Source: Nostoc sp. FACHB-973 (lineage in GTDB: Bacteria > Cyanobacteriota > Cyanobacteriia > Cyanobacteriales > Nostocaceae). Taken from it: a stretch of 64,000 nt of DNA. The notes under the pieces are model-generated. The model made no database searches and had not been told where the DNA came from. It saw only the letters and a list, made by a program, of their open reading frames with translations. Both the position numbers and the translations under genes were made by a program. The DNA is taken from the NCBI RefSeq assembly GCF_014698115.1, contig NZ_JACJSJ010000007.1, forward strand, positions 80,547-144,546, read 5' to 3'. This document shows, one piece after another, positions 1 through 8,283 of this stretch (the stretch's first letter is position 1; every line of letters begins with the position of its first letter).

Positions 1-30
1 TAGTACTACCGTGTATACACAAGTTAGTAA

Positions 31-51
31 GGGCACGGCAGTGCCGTGCCC
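31..51. repeat. Short GC-rich palindrome
   Basis: Two 10-base arms (GGGCACGGCA and its complement) surround a single base. Similar 'GGCACAGCATTGCTGTGCC' palindromes occur near 40385 and 63420, so this is one member of a dispersed small-palindrome family. It lies beyond the 3' end of the neighbouring minus-strand gene. Confidence 0.6.
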
Positions 52-113
52 CTACGCGAAATCTATATGTATCAAGGTTTTAGTGAAATGGTATAAGACA
101 CCCTACTTAAGAT

Positions 114-719
114 TTACGAAATTACTTTTTCTGTCTTACCAGTAAATTTGGATGACTTGTTACGTTTGAATACTGAAACAACGCCGAGAGTACCGAAGGC
201 GAGTAAGCTAAAAATAGAGGTGGATTCAGGGACGGTGACTATACTTGCAGAAAAACTAATAGTTAATTCACTATCTTCTGGGCCTAAATTTTCAGCACCT
301 GGTACGAATGGCGGAGCAGAAAAAACCTCTAAATAACCCGGTGTCGGCAAAAAACTAGCGAAAAATGGACTAGAATAATTTCCCCCAGAAGTAGAATATC
401 CGAAACCGTCACCTGTTAACTGCTGAGCATTAAGACTAATTAAATTGTCAACATTAAAAGGTTCGTTTCCTGGTATTGGAGTTCCAGCAGGTTGCAGACC
501 AGTAATTGTTTCACCATTTCGTGTACCAGTAATTCCCAAAATTTGGTAAAAACCCAAATCGTCAGGAGTGTCATTAGTGATGAAAGTACCGTCGGCCGTT
601 ATGCCAATACCAGAATAATTCCAGGTCCAATTTAAAGCAGAAGCGGCTTGCATTGTGCCGAAAACTAATCCCGACGTAGCAGCAATAGCTGTAGCAGATA
701 ATAGAGCTAAATTTTTCAT
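114..719 (-). CDS. PEP-CTERM sorting domain protein
   Basis: This 201-residue protein is probably exported and surface-associated. It starts with a Sec-type signal peptide (Lys, then a hydrophobic run ending near ASA-LN at residues 27-30). The C-terminus has the tripartite PEP-CTERM layout: a VPES motif near residue 163, a hydrophobic segment, then a basic FKRNK tail. In this family the C-terminal signal is cleaved by an exosortase. The middle is a low-complexity beta-type region rich in Gly, Asn and Thr, with no recognised catalytic motif. The gene is divergent from the baseplate genes that begin at 991. The function of the mature part is unknown. Confidence 0.75.
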   Translation of the reverse strand: MKNLALLSATAIAATSGLVFGTMQAASALNWTWNYSGIGITADGTFITNDTPDDLGFYQILGITGTRNGETITGLQPAGTPIPGNEPFNVDNLISLNAQQLTGDGFGYSTSGGNYSSPFFASFLPTPGYLEVFSAPPFVPGAENLGPEDSELTISFSASIVTVPESTSIFSLLAFGTLGVVSVFKRNKSSKFTGKTEKVIS

Positions 720-840
720 AGACGTTGTTAGTGCAATCGCGGATCTTGAAAATCTTTAAGCTACAGCGTACCCCAAAACCAATGGCAGTTTATTAAAGAT
801 ACAGCAAACTGACAAGTGCTGAGTTTGTCATTAGTCATTT

Positions 841-915
841 GTAATCTCCCTCATCTCCCTCATCCCCCTCATCCCCCTCATCTCCCTCATCCCCCCCATC
901 CCCCTCATCCCCCCA
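841..915. repeat. Tandem CTCATCTCC/CCCCTCATC short repeats
   Basis: About eight imperfect 9-base units of the CTCCCTCAT/CCCCCTCAT type stand in tandem between the divergent PEP-CTERM and gp25-like genes. Comparable arrays occur at 43240-43270 and 60867-60950. Open frames across it reflect the repeat and are not genes. Confidence 0.7.
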
Positions 916-990
916 TCCTCGACCTTTGGCGAATAGGCTTTCCCCCTTTGTGCCGATATCTTTGAACATATACATGTCACAGCTGTCTAA

Positions 991-1413
991 GTGCCAGATA
1001 TGGTTTATGGTCGCGATCGAGCCTATTTGGGAACCGGTTTGGCTTATCCTCTGCGCTTGAATGTGCAAGGTGGGATACAGCTTAGCCGTGAAGAACAAAA
1101 AGTTAAAGAATCTATTTGGATTATCCTCCGCACTGGAGTAGGTGAGAGGGTTTATCGACCTAATTTTGGTTCGCGGTTGTCAGAACTGGCGTTTGCACCT
1201 TTAAATACTGACACCCTACTGCGAATTCGGATTTATGTTTTGGAAGCTTTAGAAGTTTGGGAACCACGCATTTTTGTTGATCGAGTTCTCACTGAAGCTG
1301 ACCCTGTGCGCGGCAGAGTAGATATTACCATCAATTATCGACTCAAAGAGAGTCACGATATTTATAGTTTTGTTTATCCTTTTTATTTGGTTTCAGCTGG
1401 GGAGGAATCGTGA
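991..1413 (+). CDS. GPW/gp25 family baseplate wedge protein
   Basis: This 140-residue protein belongs to the gp25/GpW lysozyme-like family, a structural baseplate component of phage tails and phage-tail-like injection systems. The region around residues 38-80 carries the family pattern: KESIWIIL, then GERVYRPNFGSRL, then FAPLN. The first start is GTG at 991; an in-frame ATG follows at 1000, and no strong ribosome site separates the two. The stop overlaps the next start by four bases (GTGA at 1410), a sign of translational coupling with the gpJ-like protein. In T4 the family has no proven lysozyme activity, so a structural role is inferred. Confidence 0.85.
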   Translation: MPDMVYGRDRAYLGTGLAYPLRLNVQGGIQLSREEQKVKESIWIILRTGVGERVYRPNFGSRLSELAFAPLNTDTLLRIRIYVLEALEVWEPRIFVDRVLTEADPVRGRVDITINYRLKESHDIYSFVYPFYLVSAGEES

Positions 1414-3611
1414 ACTTTGACTTTTTACCAAAATTACCTTCTTCCAACTTAGACGATCGCGCTTTCGATGACTTGGTAGACGAATGTATAATGCGTATTC
1501 CCCGGTACTGTCCCGAATGGACAGACCACAATCTCAGCGACCCAGGAATCACGCTCATTGAGTTATTTGCTTGGTTAACTGACCAAATGTTGCTCAGATT
1601 TAACCAAGTACCCCGAAAAAATTATGTAGCTTTTCTGGAATTACTGGGTATTCGTCTCCAACCTCCCGCCCCAGCACACACAGAATTAACTTTTTATTTA
1701 ACCGCTGAACTACCCGAAGCTTACACGATTCCGGCAGGATTAGAAGCTGCAACTATTCAAACTGAAACAACACAATCTATTACTTTTAGCACAGATTCGC
1801 CGCTAGTTATTGGCAAACCCCGGATACAGCACTTTTTAACCGCCCAAACCACCGAAGATATTCCCCAATCTCTGCGCGAAAGAGTCACAACTTCCTGGAC
1901 TCGTCAATCTAACGGTTACTGGACAGGTAACGAACAGCCAATATTTGAAGAGGAACCCCAGCCTGGTAACTGTTTTTATTTAGTGGTTAATTCTGACGAT
2001 CCTCTAGATGCTAATGTCTTAGAAATTACTTTCCAAGGAGCTGCGGCTACCCCTGCTGGGATTAACCCCAATCAACCGCCCCGCAAGTGGGAAGCCTGGG
2101 ATGGCGAAAATTGGCAGTCGGTTTTATTGCAAGAATCAGATGATAAAACTCGCGGCTTCAGTTTTTACGAAATGGCTCAACAAGGTGGAAACCCGGCTCA
2201 AGGTGCAGAGCTACGTTTGCATTTACCTCAAATTTGGCCTGTAAGTAACTTTACCTCTTACCGGGGTCGCTGGCTGCGCTGTTCCTTTGCCATCACCGAA
2301 ACCAATCAATCTGGTTACAATCGTCCGCCGCGAATTACTGGTTTATCAGTGCGGTCAATTGGCGGTACAGTCAGAGCTAGTCACAGTACACTGATTCTCG
2401 ATGAACGCTTGGGAATTAGTGATGGTACACCCGGTCAGGTTTTCCAGTTACAAACTTCACCAATTTTAGAACGCAAAGAAAACGAGTATATTTTAGTTAC
2501 TCCCGCTGGTGGTTTACCTCAGAAATGGACTGAGGTGAGAGATTTTGCTGATTCTGCACCGCATCACTTTCATTACACCGTAGATTCCCTCACGGGTGAA
2601 GTGCAATTTGGCCCCTTGATTCGGGAACCTGGTCAAATCAAACAGCAAACACAAGTACGATCGCGAATTCAGCAACCACGATTAGACGAGACATCTGTAC
2701 AAGTCAGTACTCTGGAAAATAGAGAATCTCAACACCAGTATGGGGCGATTCCTCCCCGTGGCGCAGAGATTAAAATGGTTGCATATCGCACAGGCGGCGG
2801 TAGAGAAGGCAATGTGCAAGCCGGGGCAATTCAGTTTTTGAAGTCTGCATATCCATACATTGCCAGCGTGATCAATCGTGTACCAGCAATGAATGGTGCC
2901 GATGCCGAATCACTAGAACAAGCAGTGATGAAAGCACCGCGAATCCTCCGTACCCGCGATCGCGCCGTCACCGCCGAAGATTTTGAAGTTTTAGCCCAAC
3001 AAGCAGGCAGAGGAGCGATCGCTCGCGTCAGGTGTTTACCAGCAAATTCACGGAGCCAAGCAGGTATAGTTAGTTTAATAGTAGTGCCCTTTGCAAATAC
3101 AGATGCGATCGCTCAAGGCGATGGCATGACACCAGAAGAATTTGGTCTGAGTCATGCACTCCAAGACCAAATCTTGAGCTACTTAGATGAAAGACGCCTA
3201 TTAGGAGTACAAATAGAACTACAAGAACCCAATTACGTAGGTGTTTCCGTACAAACAGAAATTGCCCTAGAACCCGCCTACGATAATCCTTACGCCAGAG
3301 AAGAAATTCGCCGCAATTTAAGAGTATTGCTGTATAAATATTTAAACCCATTAACCGGAGGACTCGACGGCCAAGGCTGGCCATTTGGGCGACCAGTTTA
3401 TACATCAGATATTGTCGCCTTACTGCAACAAACCCCAGGCGTCCGTCATTTAGGCCCCGTCCTACTATTTCCCATCCGCAAACAAGGAGAAATTTGGAGA
3501 CGACAATCATCACCAGAACAACTAATTGACCCAGGCCCAGAAGGTTTGATATGTTCTTGGGCTGATACAAATCTGCGTTCAAATCACGACATCCAAATCA
3601 TTAATCGGTAA
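1410..3611 (+). CDS. Baseplate assembly protein J-like (contractile injection system)
   Basis: This 733-residue protein is a baseplate wedge component of the gpJ/T4 gp6 type found in phage-like extracellular contractile injection systems (eCIS). The N-terminus has a typical pattern (CPEWTDHNLSDPGITLIELF, about residues 35-55) and continues into LRFNQVPRKNYVAFLELLG. The middle (about 200-460) is a long beta-rich insertion. The C-terminal third has the baseplate-J core (APRILRTRDRAVTAEDFE near 510-530). It starts with GTG overlapping the upstream stop. It probably forms the wedge with the gp25-like product upstream and the gpI-like product downstream. Confidence 0.85.
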   Translation: MNFDFLPKLPSSNLDDRAFDDLVDECIMRIPRYCPEWTDHNLSDPGITLIELFAWLTDQMLLRFNQVPRKNYVAFLELLGIRLQPPAPAHTELTFYLTAELPEAYTIPAGLEAATIQTETTQSITFSTDSPLVIGKPRIQHFLTAQTTEDIPQSLRERVTTSWTRQSNGYWTGNEQPIFEEEPQPGNCFYLVVNSDDPLDANVLEITFQGAAATPAGINPNQPPRKWEAWDGENWQSVLLQESDDKTRGFSFYEMAQQGGNPAQGAELRLHLPQIWPVSNFTSYRGRWLRCSFAITETNQSGYNRPPRITGLSVRSIGGTVRASHSTLILDERLGISDGTPGQVFQLQTSPILERKENEYILVTPAGGLPQKWTEVRDFADSAPHHFHYTVDSLTGEVQFGPLIREPGQIKQQTQVRSRIQQPRLDETSVQVSTLENRESQHQYGAIPPRGAEIKMVAYRTGGGREGNVQAGAIQFLKSAYPYIASVINRVPAMNGADAESLEQAVMKAPRILRTRDRAVTAEDFEVLAQQAGRGAIARVRCLPANSRSQAGIVSLIVVPFANTDAIAQGDGMTPEEFGLSHALQDQILSYLDERRLLGVQIELQEPNYVGVSVQTEIALEPAYDNPYAREEIRRNLRVLLYKYLNPLTGGLDGQGWPFGRPVYTSDIVALLQQTPGVRHLGPVLLFPIRKQGEIWRRQSSPEQLIDPGPEGLICSWADTNLRSNHDIQIINR

Positions 3612-3800
3612 TTCGTAATTCGTAATTCGTAATTCGTAATTATTACCCCACGACTAAAGTCGGGGGCGCAGAAATTAGGAATTATATCTTTTATCTCCAT
3701 CAATAAATGAGCCACTGCGTTCTTGGTGCTGTCCAAATGAAGCAAGTGGCGTAGGCTTGTACCATTAATTACGAATTACGAATTACGAATTACGAATTAG
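3608..3800. repeat. Paired inverted heptanucleotide arrays
   Basis: About four copies of the 7-mer AATTCGT (3609-3640) face about five copies of its complement (3764-3800). The roughly 120 bases between them include a short hairpin, CCCCGAC/GTCGGGG-like, near 3647-3667. The two arrays could pair into a long stem. The element separates the gpJ-like and gpI-like genes and probably interrupts what was a tighter operon. Confidence 0.8.
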
Positions 3801-3829
3801 TAGTTATTTTCTCCCCACTCCCCACTCCT

Positions 3830-4861
3830 ATGGTTCAAAGTCGCTCCAGTCCCGCTGTACGCATTCAATTAACCCCAATGCAAATTCCCGAAGCATTACC
3901 TGTAGGGGGTTTAACCTTTGCCAACGAAGAAAACGCAGATGCCGCCGCACGTAGTTTACTCTTGCATCCGGGACATCCAAGCGAGATGATTGTGCAAGTG
4001 CAAAACTTAGAGCCGCGTCCCTTGCGGGTAAACTTCAGCGTCGAGGGAAACTTTCCCAGTGAGTGGTGCCAAATTGGTACAGAAGGTAGTGAAATACCAC
4101 CCCGCGGGCAAATGGATGCAGTCCTCTACTTTTCTATTCCTGACACATTTTTTGAAGATCAAGAAGCCATAAACCGAGGAAAAAAAGACAAACTAACACT
4201 TAATTTTCGCAGCCTAGTTACTCTCCACATCGACCCAGGCACAGACAACGAACAAACCCACAGAAGCGAATATTTTGATTTATACATCCGTCCCTACACC
4301 GCCTACATGGAATTCTTGCCAATTTTGTATCGTGAAATAGACTTTATTGGTCGCTTCATGAAAATATTTGAGCAAGCTTTTCAACCAGTAGTTGATAGTT
4401 ATAACGTCATGTGGGCAAACCTCGATCCCCTGACAGCACCGCAAGCACTACTACCCTTTATGGCTCATTGGGTTGCTTGGCAAGTAGATTCCGTGTGGGA
4501 TCTCCAGCAACAACGGCGTTTAATTCGCCGTGCAGTAGAACTTTATCGCTGGCGAGGAACTCGTAAAGGATTGCGTCTTTACTTACATCTTTATACAGGC
4601 TTACCTCTAGACGAACATTTACCTAATGAAGCAGATAAACATATTAGTATTACAGAACCTTTTGGCCCAAGTTTCATTATCGGAGATGCACAACTCGGAA
4701 ATGCAGTTTTAGCCGGTGGACAACCATATCATTTTGTAGTCCGTTTGCGTTCCAACATTGCTAGTGGCATCATCAACGAACAACTTATTCAAAGAATCAT
4801 CGAACAAGAAAAGCCAGCTTTCTGCACCTACGAATTAACTATCGAAAATCCTTCTAATTAA
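3830..4861 (+). CDS. Phage tail protein I-like, eCIS baseplate component
   Basis: This 343-residue protein resembles P2 gpI-like tail proteins of eCIS clusters. Residues 1-150 form a beta-rich domain with an EPRPLRVNFSVEG-type immunoglobulin-like pattern. Residues 155-265 have the tail-protein-I core: LPILYREIDFIGRF, LLPFMAHWVAWQVD, then RRLIRRAVELYRWRGTRKGL. The C-terminus is another small beta region. Its position after the gpJ-like gene matches the usual gp25-J-I order. It is expected to attach peripheral or tail-fibre parts to the baseplate. No ribosome site is obvious, because short repeats run nearly up to the ATG. Confidence 0.8.
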   Translation: MVQSRSSPAVRIQLTPMQIPEALPVGGLTFANEENADAAARSLLLHPGHPSEMIVQVQNLEPRPLRVNFSVEGNFPSEWCQIGTEGSEIPPRGQMDAVLYFSIPDTFFEDQEAINRGKKDKLTLNFRSLVTLHIDPGTDNEQTHRSEYFDLYIRPYTAYMEFLPILYREIDFIGRFMKIFEQAFQPVVDSYNVMWANLDPLTAPQALLPFMAHWVAWQVDSVWDLQQQRRLIRRAVELYRWRGTRKGLRLYLHLYTGLPLDEHLPNEADKHISITEPFGPSFIIGDAQLGNAVLAGGQPYHFVVRLRSNIASGIINEQLIQRIIEQEKPAFCTYELTIENPSN

Positions 4862-5062
4862 AAGAGAATTCAGAATTCAGAATTCAGAATTCAGAATCAA
4901 TTAGCGTCATGCAACATCAAAAATTAAAAGTACGGGATAACACACCCCACATCTAATTTAAAATTTCAAATTGAATAGCTAGCATTTTTTAAAATTACTA
5001 TAACAAACTTCTAATCCCAAAATCCTCAATCCAAAATCCAAAATCTAAAATCCAAAATTCCT
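4862..5062. repeat. Intergenic tandem 7-mer repeats
   Basis: AGAATTC/AGAATTCAG repeats follow the gpI-like stop (4864-4896), and a run of CCAAAAT/TCCAAAAT units (5020-5060) precedes the next ATG. Both are short tandem repeats of the kind seen between many genes here. Nothing else is visible in this spacer. Confidence 0.65.
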
Positions 5063-6259
5063 ATGTCCCACCCTTTCCCACCTCCACCAATTAAATCCTT
5101 TGAACGTCTCCAAGCCGCAGATGGATTACTAATTAATGCTGAACGTTGGCAGACAGCCCACAATTACCATCGTCTGCGGCAAAATGCCCAATATCAAAGT
5201 TTAAATCAACCAGGAATTGTCTGTGGTTTAGGTATTCGAGATATTGCTGCACCAAGCCAAGTAGAAGCCAGATATCGAGATGGACGATGGGTACAAATTC
5301 AACCTGGTATTGCCATTGATTTAGCAGGTAACTTAATTGTTGTACCCACCTCCTATGACTTTCCCATTGATATAGAAGTAGTAACCTCAGAACCAATCAT
5401 GATCTACTTAGTAGTCAGCTATGTAGACCCTGATGAATTGCGGCGCACACAGCAAAGAGATATCGTCCAAGAAACTTATAGAATTGACCAAAGAAACTCC
5501 ACACCAATCAGTTCAGAAATCGAAATATGCCGAATTCTCCTACAACCAGGACATACTGATATTACTCAACCTGCTGATGCTTTCTTTCCTGGATATAACA
5601 ACATTGATTTGCGTTATCGTCGTCAAGCACAAATGCGTCCCCAAGCACTTGTAGCAATGGCACAGGCCAATCATAGTGATCCAGAATGTGCGCGTAATTT
5701 TTTCAGCCTTTCCTACTTATTACAAGCAGTAGAACCGTTATATCCCAGTTTGCGGGGAGCTGATGAACCAGGTCAAGTTTCTCTATCAGAAAATATCCAA
5801 GATTATGACCTACTTTATCTCACAGGTGGACAAGCCATATCTTTAAATAGTCTCGAATTTGAATCCCTAAAAAATTACTTAAATTTAGGTGGTGTACTTC
5901 TAGTTGATGCACCAGTCAATGCTAACGCTTTGATTGAAAGTACTCAAGCATTAGCACAACAGTTAGAGAGTCCTTTAAGACCTTTAGAAGAATTGCAACG
6001 GAGTCATCCTTTAAGAACAAAACCTTTCTTATTTGCCGGGTTACCAATGGTTAATCAACAGCAAATTAAACTGTTAATTGGAGGAGGAATTATTCTAGTA
6101 ATTGGCGATTTAGCAACTGCTTGGGGATTGGGAGATTTAAATTTACCCCGATTAACCATTCGTACCGCTCAAGAACTCGGAATTAATATCCTTCACTATG
6201 CTTGGAAACGGCGACAATTAATCGGTTTGCAACAAGAAGATAATTCTGGACAGTGGTAA
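5063..6259 (+). CDS. DUF4159 domain protein of the injection-system module
   Basis: This 398-residue protein has two parts. The N-terminal part (about 1-190) has an opening pattern LINAERWQTAHNYHRLRQNA and then VCGLGIR, often seen in cyanobacterial eCIS clusters but without a known activity. The C-terminal part (about 245-390) is DUF4159-like: DYDLLYLTGG, then LKNYLNLGGVLLVDA, then a closing PRLTIRTAQELGINILHYAW. DUF4159 resembles a glutamine-amidotransferase-like fold, but no catalytic Cys-His-Glu set is evident. As the last gene of the plus-strand baseplate run it probably works with the injection system. The exact role is unknown. Confidence 0.65.
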   Translation: MSHPFPPPPIKSFERLQAADGLLINAERWQTAHNYHRLRQNAQYQSLNQPGIVCGLGIRDIAAPSQVEARYRDGRWVQIQPGIAIDLAGNLIVVPTSYDFPIDIEVVTSEPIMIYLVVSYVDPDELRRTQQRDIVQETYRIDQRNSTPISSEIEICRILLQPGHTDITQPADAFFPGYNNIDLRYRRQAQMRPQALVAMAQANHSDPECARNFFSLSYLLQAVEPLYPSLRGADEPGQVSLSENIQDYDLLYLTGGQAISLNSLEFESLKNYLNLGGVLLVDAPVNANALIESTQALAQQLESPLRPLEELQRSHPLRTKPFLFAGLPMVNQQQIKLLIGGGIILVIGDLATAWGLGDLNLPRLTIRTAQELGINILHYAWKRRQLIGLQQEDNSGQW

Positions 6260-6396
6260 TCAACTGATGCGCTTTGAAAATGCATAGTTCAACTCGCTAT
6301 AAAGACGCTCTGATGCAGCGACAAAAAGGTGCAATTTTTTGTGGTGTAGCCTCTCGCAGAGAAGATAAGGGTAGTGCAACGACGCAAACGCAATGT

Positions 6397-7056
6397 TTAT
6401 TCATCAACAGTTTTAACTACTACATTTGCATACCTTTGAAGAATATAAGCAGCTTGAAATGGATCTAAAATTGCACCTTTAAGCTGACTTATATTAATTT
6501 GCAAGCCTTCTATATTAGAACCTCGAAAATCTGTGTCTTTAAATTTAGCATTAGCAAGGATAACGTTATTCATGTGGCAATTTATAAATTTTACATTTGT
6601 TAGAGAAGTTTCTAAAAATGTAGAATCTTCAAGATTACAATTGTCAAAAATAACATTATCAAACTTACTAAAAGTAAACTGTGACAATTGACCCTGGCAT
6701 CCTTTAAAAATAACATTTCTTAATCTAGACTTTATTGCTTTAAATCCCAGCAGTCTAGAGTTAATAAACTCAATTCTATTAAGTGAACCTTCTTCCCATT
6801 CAGTGTTAGCCAAATCACTTTTAGTAATTATAACATCTTGCAGAGAAAGCCTTTTAAAGTAAGTATTTATAGCTTTAACATTATCAAAGTAGGCATACTG
6901 AAAATCTACTCCTTTAGTTCCCTCAATCTGGCAATTTGATAAATATACATTTTCATAGCTCTCTGATTCATATAATTGGTTATCTGGTATCCCCTTATTC
7001 ATTGTTTCAAGTGAAGGTAAAATAGGAGATTCAATAGCTCTATGTTTGCTAGACAT
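6397..7056 (-). CDS. Pentapeptide-repeat-like protein
   Basis: This 219-residue protein has a degenerate pentapeptide repeat from about residue 30 to 205. Hydrophobic or aromatic residues recur every five positions, as in YENVYLSNCQIEG, FDNVIFDNCNLEDSTFLET and VILANAKFKDTDFRGSNIEG. The family folds into a right-handed quadrilateral beta-helix. The first 25 residues are polar, with no signal peptide or membrane segment, so a cytoplasmic location is likely. The gene converges with the DUF4159 gene. The A(D/N)LXX pattern is weaker than in classical members. No specific function can be assigned. Confidence 0.7.
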   Translation of the reverse strand: MSSKHRAIESPILPSLETMNKGIPDNQLYESESYENVYLSNCQIEGTKGVDFQYAYFDNVKAINTYFKRLSLQDVIITKSDLANTEWEEGSLNRIEFINSRLLGFKAIKSRLRNVIFKGCQGQLSQFTFSKFDNVIFDNCNLEDSTFLETSLTNVKFINCHMNNVILANAKFKDTDFRGSNIEGLQINISQLKGAILDPFQAAYILQRYANVVVKTVDE

Positions 7057-7189
7057 ATTTTTTATTAAAAATATCTTATATTAAAATAATACTTTATAAT
7101 GTTTCTAATCTTTCCTTTTCTAGGAGAGGCTACGCCAACAAGACACTCTGAAAAGTGTTGCAATGACCGTTATTTGAACGGACATGATA

Positions 7190-8062
7190 TCAAACTTCTA
7201 CCTGTTCTGTTTCTGCATTAGTTGGCTGGTCTATTTCTATGAACTTCGGTCCAACAATGAGAACTGTAAACATCATTAATATACTCGTTACCATGATGAT
7301 GCTCACCACGCTGGGATCTTCAAAGTTGCTTGTACCCACTAATAATGCTGCGGCAAAATTGCGTTGAGCCGTTCCAACTCCCAGCACTCTTTGGGTATCA
7401 ATACCAGGACCGCCTAAAAGATAACCTACGGTAAAAGAGAAGAGAATAAATACAGCACAAACAAAGATTGCACCTGTTTTTAATAAGCTGATAATATCGT
7501 TAGTATGGATCGCCAATCTGACTACTAAACCTAAAAGTAATCCAGCATTAGATAATTTAAACAAAATCGGCCTAATAGTGGGAGCGATCGCTGCAAATTT
7601 AGCTTTGATGAATAGCCCAATTACCAATGGGGTAACCATCATCAACAACAAGGGTTTGGCAATCTCCCAGGAGTTGATTTGCACGCCTTCTACCACTAAC
7701 GGCAGCACAATCGGCATATAAACAATTGTCCCCAACATTAGCAACATCATTAACCCCACAGAAAAAGCTATATTGCCCTTGACTATATGAGCAAGTTTTG
7801 GTAAAGCTGGAGGACCTGATGCCACAGCCATAATCAGTAAACCATCTCTAAGTGGTTCACTGAGATGTACTACTTGCAGCAACAGATAGACAAAAAGCGG
7901 CACCAGTACAAAATTTGCCAGCAGAGACGATATCACGAGACGGCGATCGCGGAGTGGTTCCCAAATCTGTTGTACGGTTAAACCTAAACCGGCACCCAAC
8001 ATGGTGAAAACAATGAATGTGAAAAGCGCTAATTTGTCGGTGACTGCCAAAATTTCATTCAT
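7190..8062 (-). CDS. Bile acid:sodium symporter (BASS) family transporter
   Basis: This is a membrane protein of about 290 residues with eight to ten hydrophobic segments and BASS/SBF-family patterns such as GLGLTVQQIWEPLRDRRLV, AVASGPPALPKLAHIVKGN and GVGTAQRNFAAALLVGT. The frame stays open to 8263, but those 67 codons are only the translated GGGGAGT repeat, so the ATG at 8062 (MNEILAVTDK) is preferred. BASS proteins carry organic anions, including sulfated or carboxylated solutes, with sodium. It lies downstream of the sulfatase and formylglycine-generating enzyme on the same strand, separated by a 220-base repeat. A role in organosulfate or organic-anion uptake is inferred. Confidence 0.8.
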   Translation of the reverse strand: MNEILAVTDKLALFTFIVFTMLGAGLGLTVQQIWEPLRDRRLVISSLLANFVLVPLFVYLLLQVVHLSEPLRDGLLIMAVASGPPALPKLAHIVKGNIAFSVGLMMLLMLGTIVYMPIVLPLVVEGVQINSWEIAKPLLLMMVTPLVIGLFIKAKFAAIAPTIRPILFKLSNAGLLLGLVVRLAIHTNDIISLLKTGAIFVCAVFILFSFTVGYLLGGPGIDTQRVLGVGTAQRNFAAALLVGTSNFEDPSVVSIIMVTSILMMFTVLIVGPKFIEIDQPTNAETEQVEV

Positions 8063-8065
8063 GAT

Positions 8066-8283
8066 TTTAATGGGGAGTGGGGAGTGGGGAGTGGGGAGTG
8101 GGGATTGGGGATTGGGAAATGGGGAATGGGGAATGGGGATTGGGGGTTGGGTGTATGGGGCATTAGGAGTGTGGGAGGGGTGGGAAGAGTGGAAAGAGTG
8201 GAAAGCTTTTTTATAATCTCTCCACACTCCCTCAGTCCCCAGTCCCCAGTCCCCACTCCCCACTCCCTACTCCCCACTCCCCA
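8066..8283. repeat. Paired inverted GGGGAGT arrays
   Basis: Tandem GGGGAGT/GGGGATT units (8070-8150) face tandem complementary ACTCCCC/AGTCCCC units (8222-8283). The arrays bracket a short segment with GTGGAAAGA repeats. The block sits between the sulfatase stop and the transporter start and could form a very long stem. Reading through it produces long low-complexity open frames on both strands that are not genes. Confidence 0.8.

Noticed and set aside
835..1098. Open frame of 87 codons on the minus strand
   Set aside because: Its C-terminal half is the translated CTCATCCCC repeat and the rest overlaps the start of the gp25-like gene.
6274..6468. 64-codon plus-strand frame after the DUF4159 gene
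   Set aside because: It runs through a CTCTCGCAGAGAAG-type repeat and into the pentapeptide gene on the other strand.
8063..8263. 67-codon N-terminal extension of the BASS transporter
   Set aside because: It is the translation of GGGGAGT repeats; the family-typical start is at 8062.
8066..8283. CRISPR-like tandem repeats
   Set aside because: Units are 7 bases, contiguous and lack spacers, and no cas gene is present.
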